Positions 62,163-64,000 of a DNA stretch of 64,000 bases are shown here, in pieces. The position numbers and the translations under genes are program-made. Source of the stretch: Haladaptatus pallidirubidus (GTDB lineage Archaea; Halobacteriota; Halobacteria; Halobacteriales; Haladaptataceae); NCBI RefSeq assembly GCF_020700235.1, contig NZ_CP085301.1, positions 2,356,001 to 2,420,000 of the forward strand. The letters run 5' to 3'. How positions within the stretch are numbered: the first letter of the stretch is position 1; each line of letters begins with the position of its first letter. The notes below the pieces were generated by a model, which was not told the origin of the DNA, did no database searches, and worked only from the letters and a program-made list of their open reading frames with translations.

Positions 62163-62663
62163 TCACTCGCGTCGATACTCGTCCAGCCACGGTGGCGGGC
62201 GGCGGTTTTTCGCCCATTCGAAGAGGTGGCGCTTTTCGTTGGCGTAGTACAGGCGGTACGCGTCCACGTAGTCGTCGGTCCTCCAATCGCCGACCACCTG
62301 CGGCGGGTCGCCGGGATTGCCCGTCCAATCGAGCGCCGCGATTCGGTCGTCGTTCAGTCGGCGGACGCCTGCCCACGAACCGTGATATTCGTCCAGTCCG
62401 TGATTCCACCGGTATCGCCACTCTTCGTGAGCGCACGCCGTGTATTCCCGAAGATACTCCCAATTTTCGAGCGCCCGGGCGGCCCACTGCGTTAGCGGGT
62501 GCTTCGAATGGGTGAACGACAGTCCTTCTTCGTCGTACCCGCGAAGCTGTACCGCGGTCGTCAGCACCATCGAACATTCGAAGACGCTACTCGTGACGTG
62601 ACTATTGACCAACCACCGCGCCGTCTGTTCGAGATTTCTGTCGAGCCAGAACGCGTTAACCAC
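62163..62663 (-). CDS. Uncharacterised protein, pyrimidine-dimer glycosylase-like
   Basis: A 166-residue protein. The start VNAFWLDRNLEQTARWLVNS and ECSMVLTTAVQLRG follow the pattern of proteins related to T4 endonuclease V-like pyrimidine-dimer glycosylases (a metal-free N-glycosylase fold), and EYLREYTACAHEEWRYRWNH adds a conserved-looking aromatic/His segment. The resemblance is by pattern only. The start is GTG at 62663. Confidence 0.6.
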   Translation of the reverse strand: MVNAFWLDRNLEQTARWLVNSHVTSSVFECSMVLTTAVQLRGYDEEGLSFTHSKHPLTQWAARALENWEYLREYTACAHEEWRYRWNHGLDEYHGSWAGVRRLNDDRIAALDWTGNPGDPPQVVGDWRTDDYVDAYRLYYANEKRHLFEWAKNRRPPPWLDEYRRE

Positions 62664-62782
62664 GGGGGACGACTACGCAACGCACGGAATTACGTCCACC
62701 GGTCGATGGTCTTTCCAGCGACCGGTTACTCGTCCCTGCGGGCCTTCGAAACGCTTAGACGCCGTCCGACCAATCTCGTCCC

Positions 62783-63787
62783 ATGAGCGACCTGTTGGTT
62801 CGTGCGGCACGCGGCGAACGCACCGAGCGCCCACCGGTTTGGCTGATGCGACAGGCCGGCCGGTACATCCCCGAGTACCGCGACATCCGCGAACAGTACA
62901 GTTTCAAGGAGGCAATCAAAACGCCGGAAGTCGCGGAGCGAATCACGTTGCTTCCGTGGGAACTGTTTGAACCCGACGGACTGGTCATGTTCTCGGACAT
63001 CCTCACCGTCCTCGAACCGCTCGGCTTCGACTATCACATTGAAAGCGGGGTCGGCCCCGTCGTCTCGAATCCGGTCACGAGTCCCGACGACGTGCCGACG
63101 GAATCCGCCGACGTGGCCAGCGAAATCGACTACGTCGGGAAACTACTTACCCGCCTTCAGGACAGCGTCGGCGACCAATCCAGCATCATCGGTTTCGCTG
63201 GCGGGCCGTACACCCTCGCGTCCTACGTCGTCGGCGACGAACCGACCTCCCGAAAATCGATTCGCCGATTCCGAGCAAACCATCCCGACGCCTTCCGTGA
63301 CCTGCTCGAGGCGTTCACCGACGTCGTTTGCGAGTACGTCGAGTATCAGGTCGAACACGGCGCGGATGTCGTCCAACTCTTCGACACGTGGGCGGGTGTA
63401 CTGACGCCGGACGACTACCGCGAGTTCATCCTGCCGCTTCACCAGCGAATTTTCGGCGCTATCGACGTGCCTTCCATCGTCTTCGCGCGTCACCCCGGCG
63501 GCAAACTCGACCTGCTTCGAGAGTCCGGTGCCGACGTGGTCGGATTAGACTGGACGATAGATATGGCCGACGCTCGCGCCGAACTGGGAGCTACACCGGT
63601 TCAAGGTAATCTCGACCCGTCGTACTTGCTCTCCGACCCTAAATTCATCCGGGAGAGAACCCACGAAGTCATCGAGAAAGCGGGCGATTCGGGGCACATC
63701 CTGAACCTCGGGCACGGAATCGACCGAACGACACCCGTCGAAAACGCGAAAGCGTTCGTCGATGCCGCGAAGGAAATCGACCGCTAA
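62783..63787 (+). CDS. hemE: Uroporphyrinogen decarboxylase
   Basis: A 334-residue TIM-barrel enzyme that decarboxylates uroporphyrinogen III to coproporphyrinogen III in heme synthesis. The family N-terminus MRQAGRYIPEYR is present with its Arg residues, as are IGFAGGPYTLASYVV, VVQLFDTWAGVLTPDDYREF, and GNLDPSYLL and LGHGIDRTTPVEN near the end. Length is normal. Other heme genes are not in the window. Confidence 0.95.
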   Translation: MSDLLVRAARGERTERPPVWLMRQAGRYIPEYRDIREQYSFKEAIKTPEVAERITLLPWELFEPDGLVMFSDILTVLEPLGFDYHIESGVGPVVSNPVTSPDDVPTESADVASEIDYVGKLLTRLQDSVGDQSSIIGFAGGPYTLASYVVGDEPTSRKSIRRFRANHPDAFRDLLEAFTDVVCEYVEYQVEHGADVVQLFDTWAGVLTPDDYREFILPLHQRIFGAIDVPSIVFARHPGGKLDLLRESGADVVGLDWTIDMADARAELGATPVQGNLDPSYLLSDPKFIRERTHEVIEKAGDSGHILNLGHGIDRTTPVENAKAFVDAAKEIDR

Positions 63788-63831
63788 CGCTCAATTTTAC
63801 GTCGAATTTCGGGTTCTCGGCTCCGAATTTT

Positions 63832-64000
63832 TCATTTCATCCGACTCCGCAGTTCGACTTCCACGGGGGTCGCAGGTGCGAGCGTCATCGCCGCGACCAA
63901 ATCCAACTTCCTCGGCGAGATGGTTCGAACCCGAAACCGTTTGACCAGGCTCGCCATAATCAGCCTCGCTTCCAGCAGTGCAAACCGGCGGCCGATACAC
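63832..64000 (-). CDS. Cytochrome P450, C-terminal fragment
   Basis: The frame runs off the right edge. Its first visible residues are CIGRRFALLEARLIMASLV, the heme-ligand Cys loop followed by helix L of cytochrome P450, then a C-terminus LVAAMTLAPATPVEVELRSR ending at a TGA (63832-63834). Only the last ~56 codons are here. Convergent with hemE, which makes the heme precursor; the adjacency may be chance. Confidence 0.88.
   Translation of the reverse strand, partial: CIGRRFALLEARLIMASLVKRFRVRTISPRKLDLVAAMTLAPATPVEVELRSRMK

Overview
The window is chromosomal DNA of a halophilic archaeon (class Halobacteria). The proteins are strongly acidic, codons are rich in GAC/GAA/GTC, and the markers are typical of the group: an Orc1/Cdc6 gene with haloarchaeal origin recognition boxes, HalOD1 and PGF-CTERM proteins, amphi-Trp and SPW proteins, DpsA, TrmB, an Lrp-TRASH copper regulator and NrdR. 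Many genes have a TATA-like box about 25-30 bases before the start codon, as expected for leaderless haloarchaeal transcripts. The genus cannot be fixed from the sequence alone.

Layout. 0-8.5 kb: end of an F420-type oxidoreductase, a Tat-exported penicillin acylase-family enzyme, an MFS carrier, DpsA, and an iron-responsive block with three palindromic TTAGG...CCTAA boxes. 8.5-15.7 kb: a sorted surface protein, small membrane and signalling proteins, an S9 peptidase, a decayed amino acid oxidase and an ornithine cyclodeaminase-like gene. 15.7-17.4 kb: a ParA/partner pair flanked on both sides by AT-rich repeated sequence. 17.5-22 kb: a methyltransferase, a lone molybdopterin formate dehydrogenase-like subunit, a DUF6176 protein and an HtrA protease. 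22-25.2 kb: a replication origin, made of orc1/cdc6, a 1.8-kb non-coding AT-rich region and ten origin recognition boxes. 25.2-35 kb: an origin-adjacent zinc-ribbon membrane protein, a hybrid histidine kinase, then a stretch rich in decayed genes, ending in a collapsed sugar-utilisation locus (TrmB, headless amylase, headless ABC permease). 35-49 kb: regulators, small zinc and membrane proteins, uracil-DNA glycosylase, a solitary EF-1alpha, a zinc alcohol dehydrogenase, glutamate-cysteine ligase, an SLC13 carrier and an orphan Eco57I-type methyltransferase. 49-64 kb: a copper P-type ATPase, the nrdR-nrdA-nrdB ribonucleotide reductase cluster with tandem NrdR boxes, a Rieske/helical fusion protein, a CopR-like regulator with CopZ, HemE, and the end of a cytochrome P450.

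Functional links. CopA, the Lrp-TRASH regulator and the CopZ-like chaperone form a dispersed copper set. The three iron boxes cover the promoters of a 55-residue Cys protein and of a 293-residue protein of unknown function; a degenerate box lies before dpsA. NrdR probably represses its own operon, and the NrdB encoded there has the residue pattern of the Mn/Fe (class Ic) type.

About eight loci in the first 35 kb are broken by frameshifts, stops or rearrangement, against none clearly seen after that. Several have one lesion only and could be sequence errors; at least three carry multiple or structural lesions and look like real decay. No tRNA, rRNA, CRISPR array or intact insertion sequence was recognised.
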